NCBI GenBank assembly: GCA_035995185.1
Contig: DASYKT010000005.1
Location: 124,001-188,000, forward strand
DNA length: 64,000 nt
Reading direction: 5' to 3'
From: DASYKT01 sp035995185
GTDB taxonomy: Bacteria > Acidobacteriota > Blastocatellia > Pyrinomonadales > Pyrinomonadaceae
The position numbers and the translations under genes are program-made. The notes below the pieces were generated by a model that was not told the origin of the DNA, did not search any database, and saw only the letters and a program-made list of their open reading frames with translations. This document shows positions 8,879 to 18,240 of this stretch, one piece after another (position 1 is the stretch's first letter; each line of letters opens with the position of its first letter).

Positions 8879-9583
8879 TTAGAATATATAGGAATAATAG
8901 AATGAGAAGGCATTGTTACCGCGGCCGGAATTGCCAAAGTTGTAACCTGCATAGACCGCCATTTTGGGGTTTATCGCATAGCCCAAACCTGCCGCGGCAT
9001 AGCCGAAGCGGTTTTTACCCGAGTACCAATCCGCTAAAAAGCTGAGTTTTCCCGTCAGCGGCTGTTCATAACCGAATAAAAAGCCCTGTTTGTCTCCAAA
9101 ATCGCGCTCCGGTTTGATCATGCGGTAATAGCCGCCCGTTACCCGCGCGCCTTTGAGCACTTTGACCGTCTTGCTGGCAGTGGCATAAACCATCCCGTAG
9201 GAACGCCTGCCCGCCGGTTTATTCAGCGGCACAAAAAGCCAGGCCCCGCCGGAAATGGCAAATCCATGCTTTTCATTCTTATATATGTTCCATTTGGCGT
9301 TGGCCTGAAATTCGTAAGGGACGCGGCTGCCGTTATGGGTATAGAAGAAATTGGCGCCCACCTCGACCTTTTTGCTCAACCCGTAAACCATTCTATATCC
9401 ATAAGTTTGGTATCCGCCGTTACTGTATTTATCAAAATGGGCGATAAAATCCGCCTCGACCAGGACGCGCTTTTTCTCCATCGTATCGGTCGAAGGAATA
9501 TTAAAAATGGTGGATTGGGCCGCTGTAGTTTGCACGCAAATGGCGCAAAACAGCATTAGTAGCAAGGATTTGGCTCTATACAT
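8879..9583 (-). CDS. Outer-membrane beta-barrel-like protein, unknown function
   Basis: 234 residues from the preferred ATG at 9583, which gives a signal peptide MYRAKSLLLMLFCAICVQTTAAQ; an upstream in-frame start at 9610 would add nine residues before it. The mature part alternates polar and hydrophobic residues with many aromatic-rich strands (YQTYGYRMVYGL, KVEVGANFFYT) and ends in FYYSYIF, a terminal Phe as in barrel proteins. Probably an outer-membrane barrel; no specific family recognised. Confidence 0.7.
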   Translation of the reverse strand: MYRAKSLLLMLFCAICVQTTAAQSTIFNIPSTDTMEKKRVLVEADFIAHFDKYSNGGYQTYGYRMVYGLSKKVEVGANFFYTHNGSRVPYEFQANAKWNIYKNEKHGFAISGGAWLFVPLNKPAGRRSYGMVYATASKTVKVLKGARVTGGYYRMIKPERDFGDKQGFLFGYEQPLTGKLSFLADWYSGKNRFGYAAAGLGYAINPKMAVYAGYNFGNSGRGNNAFSFYYSYIF

Positions 9584-9816
9584 TTCGGGTACGCTCTCCG
9601 TCGAAGTCAATTTTTTACCTGATATTTCCGGTAAGCCTAGATACGACGAATCAGTCCCATTTTCCGGTTTTTTGTTCTGATATGTCTTTCATATGCAATT
9701 AATTTCTCGTTGACATCGCCCTTTTGGGAGAGTAAGCTCTCCTTGTTCTTGCTTCCACTAATTCGTTGCTCTAACAGTTTGCAGGAACTTTACTTCCACA
9801 CTTCGAAGGAGACCAA

Positions 9817-10440
9817 ATGAATAGAACATTTAAAGTACTCGCCCTGGCAGCGATCCTGCTGGTAGTCTGCCTCGTAGGCGTCGTTATAGCCCAAACACTC
9901 AAATCGGAAAAACAAACCGCGGCGCTGACGGACGAGAAAACGACCTTAATTGAAAGGATCCAAAAGTCTGCCGATCACCCGCTGCGAATTAAAGAGGACG
10001 CTGACGCTCCTCTGAAAATACTTTCAGTCGGGGTCAAGGAAATTTCTCGTGACGATTATCAAAAACTTACCGGCAAAATAACGGAATTGAATTCCGTTTA
10101 CAGCGTTCCGGAAGCTGCTCTGCAAAATACTTCGGATAAGAAAATAACCGGGGTGTTTTTTATCACCCGCGACCTTTCCACCAATAAGCTAAAAGGAATG
10201 ATGATGAAAGATGTTTCGATCGGCCCGGGGCAAACTTTTAACATCAAACGCGGCGGGGCGGTCAAAGCTGATCCACTGACCGTCGCTGAAAATGACGGCA
10301 CCCTTAGGGAGTTGACCAAAGAGAGTATGGCGAACGAGAATTACTGGCTGCCGTTTGCCGGCGTCGATCAACTGCAGGTAAGCGTCGTCGTCACATTTGC
10401 CGACGGCTCGAAATGGTCTAATAGGGGAAGTATCAATTAA
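9817..10440 (+). CDS. Membrane-anchored or exported protein, unknown function
   Basis: 207 residues preceded by an excellent ribosome-binding site (GAAGGAGACC, seven bases before the ATG). Residues about 6-25 (VLALAAILLVVCLVGVVIAQ) form a signal peptide or membrane anchor. The remainder is soluble, with a beta-rich centre (KKITGVFFITRDLSTNKL) and an ending VVVTFADGSKWSNRGSIN. I do not recognise a family. It stands alone between two minus-strand genes. Confidence 0.7.
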   Translation: MNRTFKVLALAAILLVVCLVGVVIAQTLKSEKQTAALTDEKTTLIERIQKSADHPLRIKEDADAPLKILSVGVKEISRDDYQKLTGKITELNSVYSVPEAALQNTSDKKITGVFFITRDLSTNKLKGMMMKDVSIGPGQTFNIKRGGAVKADPLTVAENDGTLRELTKESMANENYWLPFAGVDQLQVSVVVTFADGSKWSNRGSIN

Positions 10441-10490
10441 GGTGACTACGATCTAACACTTATCGTTCATCACTCACCGCTAATAGTTAG

Positions 10491-11012
10491 CTAATCCCAT
10501 TTTCCGGTTTTTTGCAGTTGTCTTATTTTTTGCCTGGCGAATTGGCGTTTTAATACGGTCATCCGGTCGAGAAAAACAATGCCGTCGCAGTGGTCGGTTT
10601 CGTGCAGGATACAGCGCGCCGGCAGATCGTCGACATCCAGTTCGAACAAATTTCCCTCGACGTCCTGCGCCCGCACGATAGCGCGCATCCGCCGTTCGAC
10701 CTTGGTATAAATTCCTGGAAAAGAAAGACAGCCTTCTTCGCCGTATTGTTCGCCTTCGACATGGATGATCTCAGGATTGATCAGCGCGTATTTTTGAGCA
10801 GGGTCGTCTCCGCCGGAGCAGTCCATCACAAACAATCTTTTCGAAACATCCACCTGCGGCGCGGCCAGGCCAACACCCCGCGCTTCGCGCATGGTTTCGA
10901 ACATATCGGCGACCAGTTTTTTCAAGTTATCGTCAAACTCGTCTTCGCCGACCGGTTTCCCCACCGTCAGTAATACTTGTTCCGGGTAATGAACTATTTT
11001 AAGTAAAGACAT
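10491..11012 (-). CDS. def: Peptide deformylase
   Basis: Removes the N-formyl group from nascent proteins. All three motifs are present: GVGLAAPQ, EGCLSFPG (metal-binding Cys) and HETDHCDG (two metal-binding His and the catalytic Glu). The third motif has Cys where most family members have Leu. I prefer the ATG at 11012 (173 residues, MSLLKIVHYP); a GTG start at 11036 is possible. It is separated from fmt by about 8 kb, unlike the common def-fmt operon. Confidence 0.94.
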   Translation of the reverse strand: MSLLKIVHYPEQVLLTVGKPVGEDEFDDNLKKLVADMFETMREARGVGLAAPQVDVSKRLFVMDCSGGDDPAQKYALINPEIIHVEGEQYGEEGCLSFPGIYTKVERRMRAIVRAQDVEGNLFELDVDDLPARCILHETDHCDGIVFLDRMTVLKRQFARQKIRQLQKTGKWD

Positions 11013-11060
11013 AGAGAGTAATGAATAGATTATCACAGGCAGATGAGGATATAAAAAGGT

Positions 11061-11101
11061 AGCGCCAGCGCAAAATCTGACGGCGTCTCGCCGGCGCTAC
11101 A
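11061..11101. repeat. Palindromic repeat (AGCGCCAGCG / GCCGGCGCT type)
   Basis: GTAGCGCCAGCG and CGCCGGCGCTAC face each other over a short spacer. Related sequence recurs at 18241-18345 and about 26995-27031, all intergenic, so it looks like a dispersed REP-like family. Confidence 0.6.
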
Positions 11102-11109
11102 AGAAACGC

Positions 11110-11616
11110 TTAAAGTTTTTGGGTGCGGGATTTATCGTATAGCAGGTCGGTAGTATTTTCAGTAATGCCGGAAACAGGCTGCAAATATCCTTCGTCGAGC
11201 AGCTTTCCGGTATCTTTTGACGCGGCCAATTCCTTTTCCATGTTCACATTTATTTTTTGCTTCTTGTCTTTGAGCATTTCATTAAAGATCACGTAGGCCA
11301 GTAAGAGTGTGGCAAAAATAATGAACGCGATCATAAAGATCCCGGTCATTACGTTACCGGCCGGGCCCGGGATGATAAGTTTTGTGATTATGGTGTAAAG
11401 AAGCGCGCCGACGCCCATTACCAGCACCACGCCGAATCCGCACATCGCGAGGCTGCCGAATTTCTCCAGCATCCGCTGCTGTCTCGCCAGGTCCGCTTTT
11501 CCCGATTCGGGAAACTGTTCGGTCAGCGATTCCGCAGCCTTTTCCAGGTTCAAACCGCAGGTGCGGCAAAACTTCTGGTCGGTACTGTTATTGGCTCCGC
11601 AGTTAGGGCAAAACAT
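11110..11616 (-). CDS. Zinc-ribbon membrane protein, unknown function
   Basis: 168 residues. The N-terminus MFCPNCGANN...FCRTCGLNL is a classic CxxC-CxxC zinc ribbon. It is followed by two hydrophobic segments (about residues 54-78 and 88-112) and a charged cytoplasmic-type tail of about 55 residues. Proteins with a zinc ribbon and a transmembrane hairpin are common in this kind of genome, and none of the known subfamilies can be assigned by eye. No operon partner. Confidence 0.8.
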   Translation of the reverse strand: MFCPNCGANNSTDQKFCRTCGLNLEKAAESLTEQFPESGKADLARQQRMLEKFGSLAMCGFGVVLVMGVGALLYTIITKLIIPGPAGNVMTGIFMIAFIIFATLLLAYVIFNEMLKDKKQKINVNMEKELAASKDTGKLLDEGYLQPVSGITENTTDLLYDKSRTQKL

Positions 11617-11644
11617 ATCTATCTAACTGAACGAATTTTATTAT

Positions 11645-11677
11645 CTAGTAGTTCCGTAAAGAGTTGCGATAATTTTC
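11645..11677 (-). pseudogene. Duplicate of the aroC 3' end
   Basis: Read on the minus strand these 33 bases encode ENYRNSLRNY and a stop, matching the real aroC terminus ENYRTSLRNY-stop at 12097-12129 in 28 of 33 positions. Several differences are synonymous and the stop is TAG instead of TAA. Homology does not extend upstream of the Glu codon. Confidence 0.7.
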
Positions 11678-12046
11678 TCTTTTTGCTCGTAGCGTGAACA
11701 GACTCAAATACGGTAATGAGGTCAGAACCGGGAACGGTAGTGACCTCATAGCCACGCGCCCGCTCTACCCTTTGTGAACTTTGCGTCTTCAACTTTGCGA
11801 GCTTTGCGGTTTTCTCTTTTTACTTGAGATTAACTCAACTGAGCCCCATCCTAAGATCATAATTTTCTAAAAAGCTGCCGACATCACAAAAGTATTCTTA
11901 AAACTTTCCGGCAGATAAATAATAATATTTGTGCGGCAATTCCGCATTCGCGGGCCTTTAACCCTCGGACGATCTTTTCAAGCCGCTTTTAACCGGATTT
12001 TGGATACTCAGGAACATTTTTAAGATTTCTGTTCCAAAAGCGTTCC

Positions 12047-12090
12047 AGGTGTTCCACTGTTCCGCTCGCCGGGTGGAACGGAACACCTCG
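12047..12090. repeat. GTTCC/GGAAC hairpin downstream of aroC
   Basis: AGGTGTTCC near the left faces GGAACACCT at the right, with inner GTTCC/GGAAC pairs, about 7 bp after the aroC stop. The same architecture with GTTTCAC/GTGAAAC arms occurs at 26198-26238. It might act as a terminator, but there is no T-run. Confidence 0.6.
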
Positions 12091-12096
12091 CGAAAA

Positions 12097-13272
12097 TTAA
12101 TAATTCCGTAAAGAGGTGCGGTAATTTTCAAAATTTGCCAGCATTTCCGGCAGGCTGTCGCCGCCGAATTTCTCGCGCATAGCATTTGCCAGCACGATCG
12201 CCAGCATTGCCTCGCCGATCACGCCTGCCGCCGGAACGGCCGTAATGTCCGAACGCTCAAAAGCCGCCAGCGATTCTTCCTTGGTGTCGATATCGACCGA
12301 GCGCAGCGCTTTTCTTAAAGTCGAAATAGGTTTCATATAACCGCGCACGCGAAGCTCTTCTCCGTTGGTCACGCCGCCTTCTAAGCCCCCGGCATTATTG
12401 GTCAGCCGCGCGTAGCTTCCGTCTTTATAAGCGATCTCATCATGGACTTGCGACCCCGGCACCGTAACGTTTCGCACGCCCGTGCCGATCTCTATCGCTT
12501 TGACCGCGGGTATGGAAACGATCGCCTGCGAAATACGACCGTCAAGTTTTTCGTTCCATGAAGTATATGAGCCTAAGCCCGCCGGCAAGCCTTTTGCGAC
12601 AACTTCAAAAACTCCGCCGAGCGTGTCGCCTTCTTTTTTCGCGGCGTCGATAGCCGCCATCATCTGCGCTTCGACGCTGCTGTCCGAACAGCGCAGCGGC
12701 GCATCGTCCGTCACGTTACAAATTTCTTCCCAGCTTTTTTGCAGCGGCGCTTCCGGAACACCGCCGAGTTGAATGACATGACTGCGAACATCGATACCAA
12801 AATTTTCCAGCAGTTGTTTTGCCAGCGCCCCGCAGGCGGTGCGCGCCGCCGTCTCCCGCGCAGAAGCTCGTTCAAGAACATCGCGCAGGTCCGAAGCGCC
12901 AAATTTCATTCCACCCGCCAGATCGGCATGGCCGGGCCGCGGGCGCGTTACGAGACGCGGATTTTTCGGTCCGGCTTCAGCGGGATCAATGGCTTCGACC
13001 GACATTATCTCTGTCCAGTTTTGCCAATCCTTATTTTCTATCAGCAGTGCAATGGGTGATCCGAGCGTTTTTCCGTGACGAACACCGGAAAGGATCTTCA
13101 CTTCGTCCTTTTCGATCTTTTGCCGGCCACCGCGCCCGTAACCCTGCTGCCGCCGCCAGAGCTCGTGATTTATTTTGCCGATATCGACAGCCATGCCGTA
13201 AGGCAGTCCTTCGACAATGGCAACCAATGCTTGCCCGTGAGATTCCCCTGCCGTGGTAAAACGAAAAAACAT
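12097..13272 (-). CDS. aroC: Chorismate synthase
   Basis: Last step of the shikimate pathway: 5-enolpyruvylshikimate-3-phosphate to chorismate, FMN-dependent. The 391 residues include the signatures GESHGQALVAIVEGLP near the N-terminus, RPGHADLAGGMKF (about residue 115-130), RASARETAARTA and GLEGGVTNGEELRVRGYMKP. The start follows the DMT permease stop by one base, so the two are translationally close. A short copy of its 3' end lies about 450 bp downstream. Secure. Confidence 0.97.
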   Translation of the reverse strand: MFFRFTTAGESHGQALVAIVEGLPYGMAVDIGKINHELWRRQQGYGRGGRQKIEKDEVKILSGVRHGKTLGSPIALLIENKDWQNWTEIMSVEAIDPAEAGPKNPRLVTRPRPGHADLAGGMKFGASDLRDVLERASARETAARTACGALAKQLLENFGIDVRSHVIQLGGVPEAPLQKSWEEICNVTDDAPLRCSDSSVEAQMMAAIDAAKKEGDTLGGVFEVVAKGLPAGLGSYTSWNEKLDGRISQAIVSIPAVKAIEIGTGVRNVTVPGSQVHDEIAYKDGSYARLTNNAGGLEGGVTNGEELRVRGYMKPISTLRKALRSVDIDTKEESLAAFERSDITAVPAAGVIGEAMLAIVLANAMREKFGGDSLPEMLANFENYRTSLRNY

Positions 13273-13273
13273 A

Positions 13274-14170
13274 TTATTCTGCTGCCGCTTTTCGCCGATT
13301 TAGCAGCGGCCTTAAAACTACCAGAGCGACGCTGGTTAAAATAAAGATGGCCCCGAAAAACGTTTGGATATTCAGTTTTTCGCCCAGCCAGAACGCCCCG
13401 ATGATAACCGCCAGCAGCGGCGTCACCAGCGAGATCATCATCGCCCGCGTTACGTCCATATGCTGCAGCAGCCAATAGTATAACCAAAAAGCGACGATCG
13501 AGCCCATCACCGCCAGATAAAGTACGCAAACCACGGCGCTCACCGTCCAGTGAAAATTAAGCGGGTTTCCTTCCCGCCAGAAACCGAAAACAGAAAGCGG
13601 AATGATGCCAACCACCATTTGCCAGAAAACCATATTAGCCGGGCGCGTCCCGGTGCCAAAGGCTTTGGTCAGCACACTGGCATAGGCCGCGCAAAACGCG
13701 CCGATCACTACCGCCACGCTCCCCCAGAAAGCTTCCCATCCGCCCAGGAACAGTTGGTCGTTGAAAATGATCGCCACTCCCAGCATACCGATCAGGATCG
13801 AAGCGATCTTTAGAAACGTTATTTTTTCACCGGGAATATATATTCGACCGAGCACGAGGCCGAAGGCGGGAATAGTAGTTTGCAGCACGGCCGCCAAACC
13901 CGAGGTTATGTATCGTTCGCCCCAAAACAACAATCCGTAATTAACAAAAAATTGCAGGATGCCGCTGGCCGCGATGACCAGCCAGTCTTTTCTTGTTTTA
14001 GGCGTTTCAACCTTTGTCCACAAAATAACCGGCAGCAGTATCAGGCACGCCGTGATAAATCTGAGCGCGGCAAAGCTGACCGGCGGCAGATCGTCCAACC
14101 CGACCTTGATAAAGATCCAGGTGGTGCCCCAGATAAGACAGAGAATAAACCAGACAATCAAAGGTCTCAT
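13274..14170 (-). CDS. EamA/DMT-superfamily permease
   Basis: 298 residues from the ATG at 14170, with about ten hydrophobic segments in two halves. The first half begins RPLIVWFILCLIWGTTWIFIK (the WGTTW motif typical of EamA repeats) and the second half ends with GAIFILTSVALVVL. The longer reading from 14233 adds a basic non-membrane leader and is unlikely. Substrate unknown (family members export amino acids and other metabolites). It ends one base before aroC. Confidence 0.88.
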   Translation of the reverse strand: MRPLIVWFILCLIWGTTWIFIKVGLDDLPPVSFAALRFITACLILLPVILWTKVETPKTRKDWLVIAASGILQFFVNYGLLFWGERYITSGLAAVLQTTIPAFGLVLGRIYIPGEKITFLKIASILIGMLGVAIIFNDQLFLGGWEAFWGSVAVVIGAFCAAYASVLTKAFGTGTRPANMVFWQMVVGIIPLSVFGFWREGNPLNFHWTVSAVVCVLYLAVMGSIVAFWLYYWLLQHMDVTRAMMISLVTPLLAVIIGAFWLGEKLNIQTFFGAIFILTSVALVVLRPLLNRRKAAAE

Positions 14171-14268
14171 CTTTTTAACAATGCGAAACTTCTTTATAAT
14201 GCGGAACGCAGAGTGAGGAATGAAAGAAGGCATTCCTCATTCCTCATTTCGCATTTCGCATTCTGACT

Positions 14269-14820
14269 TTACTTCCTCTCATAAAAACTCAAACACGAAT
14301 CGCCTTGCTTTAGCAGCCGCCAGCGGCGCAACTCGCCGACCAGATCGGGCAGTGTTTGTTTCGCGTGGTGTTCGGCGATCACAACTCCGCTTTCCGATAA
14401 AAGTTTGCTGTCGGCGTCGCCGAATTTCCTCAATACATCCTGGTAATCTTCCGCATAGGGCGGATCGTAATAGACGATGTCAAAGGTTTCCGCCGATCGC
14501 GATAAAAACTTTTCCGCATCGCTCTGGAAGACTTCGGTCCGCTCTTCGGGGACCCCCAGATGATCGAGATTTTCCTCGATCAACGCGCAATTTTTTCGGG
14601 AGATATCGACAAAAGCGGCGTGCCTCACCCCGCGCGAAAGCGCTTCGATACCGACCGCGCCCGATCCCGCGCACAGATCGAGGAAGCGAGTTTCCTCGCC
14701 GATCCTCGGACTTAGAATATTAAAAAGGGTTTCCCGCAGGCGGTCTGAGGTCGGACGGGTTTTCCCGTCAGGCGGACTTTTTAGATTTCTCCCGCGATAC
14801 TTACCGGCAATTATTCGCAA
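14269..14820 (-). CDS. rsmD: 16S rRNA (guanine-966-N2)-methyltransferase RsmD
   Basis: 183 residues, the canonical length. Starts MRIIAGKYRGRNL, then RPTSDRLRETLFNIL, the SAM loop FLDLCAGSGAVGIEA and the catalytic YYDPPYAEDY motif. It methylates G966 of 16S rRNA on the assembled small subunit. It lies directly downstream of a second RsmD-like gene (12-bp gap), an uncommon tandem. Of the two, this one fits the standard RsmD better. Confidence 0.9.
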   Translation of the reverse strand: MRIIAGKYRGRNLKSPPDGKTRPTSDRLRETLFNILSPRIGEETRFLDLCAGSGAVGIEALSRGVRHAAFVDISRKNCALIEENLDHLGVPEERTEVFQSDAEKFLSRSAETFDIVYYDPPYAEDYQDVLRKFGDADSKLLSESGVVIAEHHAKQTLPDLVGELRRWRLLKQGDSCLSFYERK

Positions 14821-14832
14821 AACGAATATAGT

Positions 14833-15579
14833 TTATCGTTTATTTTCGTAAAAACTAAGCGCGGTGTCGGTTTCCGGCACGTTAATCACCCGAAAGCGGC
14901 GAAGGATACCCATTTTTTCAGGGAAAAACATTTCCGTATGATGCGCCACCACCAGGATGCCGCGTTTTTTCTTGAGCGCCACTCCCCTGGAGAACATCTC
15001 GAGCACCTCATCGTAGTTGGCATCAAAGGGCGGATCGAAAAACGCGATGTCCCAAACGCGGTGCCGTTTCTTCATTTTTTTCAGAAAGGGCACTACCTCG
15101 GTTTCAACCACCTCACCGTGGCCCTCTTTGATCCCGAACGTGGTCATATTCTTTTTGATGGCCGTGCACATCCGGGCCGAACGCTCGACAAAAGTGCCGA
15201 GCAAGGCTCCCCGCGAAATGGCTTCGAGCCCGACCGAGCCGCAGCCCGAGCAGAGATCGAGAAAGCGCGCAAATCTCGTCCGGCGGTAAAGCGTGGAAAA
15301 AAGAGCTTCGCGGACCCGGCGCGCCGTTGAGCGCATTTTTGGCGAAGGCACGGTCTGCAAGTCTTTCCCTTTATATTTGCCGTAGATGATCTGCATTTCC
15401 GGTTTTGGACCGGTGTCATTTTCTTCGTTTTCACGGGGTGCGAAGAATTGTTTTTTTACGGGGGTGAAGTTTTTTCTCGTGTCGAACTTGCCTGAGAATT
15501 TGTCTTTCGCTCTTTGAAAAATTTTTTTTCCGGTGAAAGGCTTTGAGGGCGTTTGTTCGGTGTAGCGACGGTTGTTCAT
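14833..15579 (-). CDS. Second RsmD-like rRNA methyltransferase with basic N-terminal extension
   Basis: 248 residues. From Met62 onward it aligns by eye with RsmD: IIYGKYKGKDLQTVP, RSTARRVREALFSTL, FLDLCSGCGSVGLEA, and a modified catalytic motif FFDPPFDANY (Phe instead of the usual Tyr). Residues 1-61 are Lys/Arg/Thr-rich and probably disordered, suggesting extra RNA contact. The tandem position with rsmD suggests an old duplication. Target base unknown; it could be a different guanine or a redundant G966 enzyme. Confidence 0.8.
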   Translation of the reverse strand: MNNRRYTEQTPSKPFTGKKIFQRAKDKFSGKFDTRKNFTPVKKQFFAPRENEENDTGPKPEMQIIYGKYKGKDLQTVPSPKMRSTARRVREALFSTLYRRTRFARFLDLCSGCGSVGLEAISRGALLGTFVERSARMCTAIKKNMTTFGIKEGHGEVVETEVVPFLKKMKKRHRVWDIAFFDPPFDANYDEVLEMFSRGVALKKKRGILVVAHHTEMFFPEKMGILRRFRVINVPETDTALSFYENKR

Positions 15580-15823
15580 TTTAATACCTACACTTTACTT
15601 TTTATCTGACCTTAGAGTTATCCCGCAGGAGAGGGATGATTTTTTATTACCAAATTACAAAGTGCCAAAAACGCACAAAGAACTGCCATGTTTTGTTTGA
15701 GCTAGCCTATGCAGGATTCGCCGAAAGACTAGTGTGTATATTTAAAGGTATATTAAATTCCGCGGGTTTTTTCAATACTTTTTTCCGCGTGAAATTTCTC
15801 ACGAGAAGAATTTTGCAACATTA

Positions 15824-18184
15824 TCAGCCTATTCCGGCGAGGTGAAATTTCTGCTGTTTTTGAATTAATTTAATAAGTCGTGTCTTTTCAGCAGTTGGGG
15901 CGTCTTTGCTAAGGTAGTACTCAGCTTCTTTTCGCGCGGCTTCCAGTATCTCCAGGTCACGCACAATATTTGCCACTTTAAACATTTCCAGGCCCGATTG
16001 GCGCGTTCCCAGAATATCTCCCTGTCCGCGGATCTCCAGGTCTTTTTCGGCGATCTTAAAGCCGTCGTTGGTTTCTTCCATTATGCCGAGCCGTTCTTTT
16101 GCGACGGCGGTCTGTTTATCGCCGGTCATCAGCACGCAAAACGATTGGTCGGCGCCGCGCCCGACTCGTCCGCGCAGCTGGTGAAGCTGTGACAATCCGA
16201 ACCGCTCGGCATGCTCGACGATCATCAGGCTGGCATTCGGCACATCGACGCCGACTTCGATCACGGTGGTCGAGACCAGTATATTTACCTCGCCGGAAAC
16301 AAACCCGTGCATCACCTCTTCTTTTTCTGCCGCCTTCATCCGGCCATGAACGAGCCCGACCTTGTATTTCGGAAAAACTTTATCGCGCAGTTCTTCAAAC
16401 ATTTTTGTCGCGGCTTTCAGATCGAGCTTTTCAGATTCTTCTACCAACGGGTAAACGACATACACCTGCTTGCCGGCGTCGATCTCACGCTCCACGCCTT
16501 TATAAACTCCCCGGCGCTGGTCTTCGCCGACGACAACCGTTTTTATCGGCGTCCGTCCCGGCGGCAGTTCGTCGATCACCGAAGCATCCAGATCGCCGTA
16601 GATGGTCATCGCCAGGCTGCGCGGGATCGGCGTAGCGGTCATCACCAGCACGTCAAGATTGTAGCCGCGCCGCTGGAGCTCGGCTCGCTGCAGCACGCCA
16701 AAACGGTGCTGCTCATCAACCACTGCCAGGCCCAGATTTTGAAACTGCACCGTTTCCTGGATCAACGCATGCGTACCCACCATCGCATGGATCTCGCCCG
16801 CGGCCAGTGCTTCCGTCAGCTTTCTTTTCTCGCCCACCTTGAGGCTTCCGATAAGCATTTCGACGCGGTACGGGGTGTTTGCCAGCAGCCGTTTGATATT
16901 TCGCGAATGCTGCTCGGCCAAAATTTCGGTCGGCGCCATCAGCGCCGCCTGGTAACCGTTTTCCATCGCGGCCATCATCGCCATCACCGCCACGATCGTC
17001 TTTCCGCTGCCCACATCACCCTGCACCAACCGGTTCATCGGCGCGTCTGATTCCAGGTCTTCAAAGATCGTTCTGATGACTTTTTTCTGCGCGCCGGTCA
17101 GCGTGAATGGCAAAACCGCCGCGATATTTTCCTGTACCTTTTTGGGTATTTTTATCTTTGTGCCTTTGGGCTGTTTGGCCCGCTCACCGCGGCGGTATTG
17201 CAGCACCAGCGACACCCAGAACAGCTCGTCAAAGATCAACCGCAAATGCGCGGCGCTTCTTGCTTTTGCATACTCGATCAGTGAAACGTTTTCCGGCGGG
17301 AAATGAATTTCCTTAAGCGCCTGGTAACGCGGGATAAGATTTTGCCGCTCGGGCAAACCGGCGGGAAGTTTTTCCGGGATAGACTTTTCATCCAGCTTTG
17401 CCGTAACGTCATGCATTATTTCCCGCATCCGCTTGGTCTGAAACTGCCCCAGCTTTCGATAGACCGGGACTCGCCGCGCCACGTGAATGGCCGCCAGCTC
17501 CGGCGTCGCAATATCTTCATCGAGCGATTCGTCCGAAGCATCTGAAGCATCTTTCGAAACTTTTACCGGCTTCTCCTGTGGCTTTTCCGGCGGCTCATCC
17601 GGCGCAAAGAGGCTTTCCAGCAATCCGCCTTCTACCACTTTGGCTTCGCCGGGCAAAATTTCCAGTTCATCGGGCTTGTTCAGTTTTAGCGAGAAAGTGT
17701 TTCGCCGCGCGTCCCATTCCCAGCGGCCGTACGCGACAAAGCGGATCCCCCGGTCAAAGCGCTCCTTGTAACTATTGATGATCGGCATTGCCGCCTTGCC
17801 CGAGAGGAACCACCAGATAACCACAGGTTTGTGTTTGCGTTCAGCGTCGCTGGCCGTGATCTCAAAAATATAAAGCGAAGGCTGCCGCGCCGAGCGGTTC
17901 TTCCCTACCTGAAAGCCGCCCGACACGCGCACATAGAGCTCGACCGAGCCTTCGAAACCGTCGTACAAGGAATCTATCGTGGTGAGATTTGAGCGGTCTT
18001 CATACCGCATCGGCAGGTACATCAACAGGTCTTCGACATTCGCCTTGGCCGAATCGTTCTTGTCGGCAAAATTCGCGACCGCGCCGGCAAGTTTTTTCCC
18101 GGCGAAAGCCGATAATTTTGCCACCCCGTATCTATGAAGTTCCTGGATGGGAGTTTCCAAAGTGATCTTTTCGGGTGCGCTCAT
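15824..18184 (-). CDS. recG: ATP-dependent DNA helicase RecG
   Basis: Remodels stalled replication forks and Holliday junctions. The 786-residue protein is longer than typical RecG (about 690), mostly through an acidic Pro/Lys/Ser insert around residues 195-230 in the wedge region. Helicase motifs are present: GDVGSGKT (Walker A), VVDEQHRFG (DEXQ box), MTATPIPRSLAM, and the C-terminal GLSQLHQLRGRVGRG and EIRGQGDILGTRQSG. Monocistronic by appearance. Confidence 0.95.
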   Translation of the reverse strand: MSAPEKITLETPIQELHRYGVAKLSAFAGKKLAGAVANFADKNDSAKANVEDLLMYLPMRYEDRSNLTTIDSLYDGFEGSVELYVRVSGGFQVGKNRSARQPSLYIFEITASDAERKHKPVVIWWFLSGKAAMPIINSYKERFDRGIRFVAYGRWEWDARRNTFSLKLNKPDELEILPGEAKVVEGGLLESLFAPDEPPEKPQEKPVKVSKDASDASDESLDEDIATPELAAIHVARRVPVYRKLGQFQTKRMREIMHDVTAKLDEKSIPEKLPAGLPERQNLIPRYQALKEIHFPPENVSLIEYAKARSAAHLRLIFDELFWVSLVLQYRRGERAKQPKGTKIKIPKKVQENIAAVLPFTLTGAQKKVIRTIFEDLESDAPMNRLVQGDVGSGKTIVAVMAMMAAMENGYQAALMAPTEILAEQHSRNIKRLLANTPYRVEMLIGSLKVGEKRKLTEALAAGEIHAMVGTHALIQETVQFQNLGLAVVDEQHRFGVLQRAELQRRGYNLDVLVMTATPIPRSLAMTIYGDLDASVIDELPPGRTPIKTVVVGEDQRRGVYKGVEREIDAGKQVYVVYPLVEESEKLDLKAATKMFEELRDKVFPKYKVGLVHGRMKAAEKEEVMHGFVSGEVNILVSTTVIEVGVDVPNASLMIVEHAERFGLSQLHQLRGRVGRGADQSFCVLMTGDKQTAVAKERLGIMEETNDGFKIAEKDLEIRGQGDILGTRQSGLEMFKVANIVRDLEILEAARKEAEYYLSKDAPTAEKTRLIKLIQKQQKFHLAGIG

Positions 18185-18240
18185 TCATTGCCGATATTAT
18201 CACATTTCATATCGTCCTGAAGTAACGCCGCCTCGAGACG

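Larger units (their letters stand above)
11617..12096. other. 480-bp gene-free spacer with an aroC-end duplicate and repeats
   Basis: No convincing gene. It holds a duplicate of the last 11 codons of aroC (11645-11677), the repeat AATGAGGTCAGAACCGGGA (11715) flanked by its complement TGACCTCAT, a TTTGCG-rich stretch (about 11770-11815), and a GTTCC/GGAAC hairpin ending at about 12090. Confidence 0.7.
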
